Part shown: one piece after another, positions 5,397 to 6,443 of the stretch
How the letters are laid out: each line of letters opens with the position of its first letter
Numbering within the stretch: position 1 is the stretch's first letter
Assembly: GCA_900541715.1 (NCBI GenBank)
Contig: UQLI01000053.1
Coordinates: forward strand, 1 to 6,443
From: an uncultured Collinsella sp.
GTDB taxonomy: Bacteria > Actinomycetota > Coriobacteriia > Coriobacteriales > Coriobacteriaceae
Length of the DNA stretch: 6,443 nucleotides
Direction of reading: 5' to 3'
Made by a program: the position numbers and the translations under genes
Notes under the pieces: generated by a model
Database searches by the model: none
The model's input: only the letters and a program-made list of their open reading frames with translations
Told to the model about the DNA's origin: nothing

Positions 5397-6335
5397 ATGA
5401 GTTTTACGAGCGTGGCGTTGCAGATGGTGACGGTTTCTTTGCCGATCCTGTTGGGTTGGTGTATCTCCAAGCTGGGGTTTATGAAGGCAGAGTTTGAGCG
5501 CGAGCTTTCGCGTTTGCTGCTGCAGGTGGCGTTGCCGTGCTTGGTGCTTTCGTCGGCGTTGGGTGACGATGTGCAGTTGCCGAGCGTTGCCGATACGTTT
5601 TCGCTTATGGGCTTGTCCGTCGCCATGTATGCGGTGGCGATTGTTATTGCGTTTACCGTTACCGCTGTCCTTCGTGTGCCCAAGGGAACAGAGTGCTCGT
5701 ATCGCTTTGCGGTGATTTTCGGTAATGCCGGGTTTATCGGCTTTCCGGTTATTTCGGCGGTATTGGGAAAACAGGCGCTGTTGTACGCTTCGATTGCGCT
5801 CATTCCCTTCAACATATTTATGTTCACCGTTGGCGTCATGCTCTTTAGTGGCGCACAAGGCGGCCTCAAGAAGCAGCTGCGAAATCTTGCCGCTTGTTGC
5901 AAAAACCCTGGCCTTATTGCGAGTGTTGTCGTGCTCATTGTCGTTTTGACCGGATGGACCGACTGGGGCGTCGTGGGCGATTCGATTTCCATCGTGGGTA
6001 CCATGACCACCCCGGCGGCGCTGCTGCTCATGGGTTCGTCCATTGCCAAGTATCGACCGCTCGATATGCTCACCAACTGGCGTGCCTATGTCGCCGTGGC
6101 GTTTCGCCTGGTTATCGTCCCGGTGGCGTGCCTTGCCGTGGCCCGCGTGTGGCCGGGCATGACGCCCATGTTCATTACGACACTCGTGCTCGAGATGGCA
6201 ATGCCGGTAGGCAGCAACGGCACGCTGTACTGTCTTCAATACGGTAAGGACGCACGCCCCATGATGCAATGCACCTTCCTGTCGATCATCTGCTCCATTT
6301 TGACGATCCCGCTAGTAACAATGCTGTGCGGATAG
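5397..6335 (+). CDS. AEC (auxin efflux carrier) family transporter
   Basis: This is a 312-aa integral inner-membrane protein, normal length for bacterial AEC permeases. About ten hydrophobic segments can be read, roughly 5-25, 38-54, 69-92, 103-123, 127-152, 171-188, 197-216, 232-250, 256-275 and 291-311, arranged as two halves of five. The family motif GNAGFIGFP is at 109-117, and the second-half counterpart MAMPVGSNGTLYCLQYG at 267-283. Known bacterial relatives move malate, malonate, lactate or other organic acids; the substrate here cannot be told. It is on the same strand as xfp but 322 bp downstream, past two large hairpins, so co-transcription is uncertain. The codons use more T-ending and TTG choices than xfp, implying lower expression. 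The TAG stop codon is also the first three bases of repeat element C, yet the C-terminus looks complete. Confidence 0.9.
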   Translation: MSFTSVALQMVTVSLPILLGWCISKLGFMKAEFERELSRLLLQVALPCLVLSSALGDDVQLPSVADTFSLMGLSVAMYAVAIVIAFTVTAVLRVPKGTECSYRFAVIFGNAGFIGFPVISAVLGKQALLYASIALIPFNIFMFTVGVMLFSGAQGGLKKQLRNLAACCKNPGLIASVVVLIVVLTGWTDWGVVGDSISIVGTMTTPAALLLMGSSIAKYRPLDMLTNWRAYVAVAFRLVIVPVACLAVARVWPGMTPMFITTLVLEMAMPVGSNGTLYCLQYGKDARPMMQCTFLSIICSILTIPLVTMLCG

Positions 6336-6443
6336 GCATCCGGGACGGTCTCGCGCTGGGCCCTGCTCCGGGCGGGTTGCCTTGCTCCGGGAAGTGGGCT
6401 TCGCGAACTTCCCCGGACAAAGTCACCCTCCCGGGCAAGGCCC
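6333..6443 (+). repeat. Palindromic repeat element C (arm-mismatched copy) overlapping the transporter stop
   Basis: This copy starts with TAG, the transporter's stop codon, and aligns without gaps to element A over 111 bp up to the window edge. The 25-bp lead has one difference (6349). The loop and right arm (6396-6443) are identical to A. The left arm (6358-6395) has 11 differences, so of 37 stem positions (6359-6395 with 6407-6443) only 26 are Watson-Crick and 3 are wobble pairs. It may continue past the window. No T-run is visible, so termination is unproven. Confidence 0.85.

Noticed and set aside
5345..6269. Two long minus-strand open frames opposite the transporter gene
   Set aside because: They are antisense to a well-formed ten-helix membrane protein. 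Their products are His/Arg/Asn- or Ser/Thr-rich with no recognisable domain.
5076..6443. CRISPR array or insertion sequence
   Set aside because: There are three copies with irregular 110-960 bp gaps and opposite orientations, no short regular spacers, no cas genes and no transposase in the window. A REP/MITE-like repeat family fits better.

Overview
The window looks like chromosomal DNA from a high-GC Gram-positive gut anaerobe. A Collinsella-like member of the Coriobacteriia is my best guess. The reasons are GC-rich codon use, a MurB with the AGSTF-type active site usual in Gram-positives, and a phosphoketolase whose C-terminal tail resembles, from memory, bifidobacterial/actinobacterial enzymes. 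The genus is an inference, not something the sequence proves.

Layout. Positions 1-166 are non-coding and hold two hairpins that look like terminators; the second closes murB. murB (minus strand, 167-1129, cell-wall precursor reductase) is divergent from a LacI-family repressor gene (plus, 1313-2341), with a 183-bp shared promoter region. The regulator is followed by a 204-bp intergenic region with a consensus -35 and two 18-bp palindromic operators, 21 bp apart centre to centre. These lead into xfp (2546-5074), a full-length xylulose-5-phosphate/fructose-6-phosphate phosphoketolase with very C/G-rich third codon positions. Downstream, 5397-6335 encodes a ten-helix AEC-type (auxin efflux carrier family) transporter.

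Regulator, operators and phosphoketolase form a coherent unit: a local sugar-responsive repressor probably gates a pathway that cleaves sugar phosphates to acetyl phosphate. A degenerate operator-like site in the murB/regulator intergenic region suggests autoregulation. The transporter is separated from xfp by 322 bp of structured DNA, and a shared function with xfp is not shown.

The least ordinary part is a family of three long palindromic elements around the transporter gene. Element A (5076-5186) starts one base after the xfp stop codon and contains a perfect 37-bp stem with an 11-nt loop. Element B (5297-5371) is in the opposite orientation just upstream of the transporter; it has nearly the same loop, apex and foot but a different stem sequence that still pairs. 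Element C (6333-6443, touching the window edge) begins with the transporter's own stop codon. Its loop and right arm are identical to A, while its left arm carries 11 substitutions. This looks like a dispersed REP/MITE-like family whose stems vary in a coordinated way and whose arms may be exchanged.
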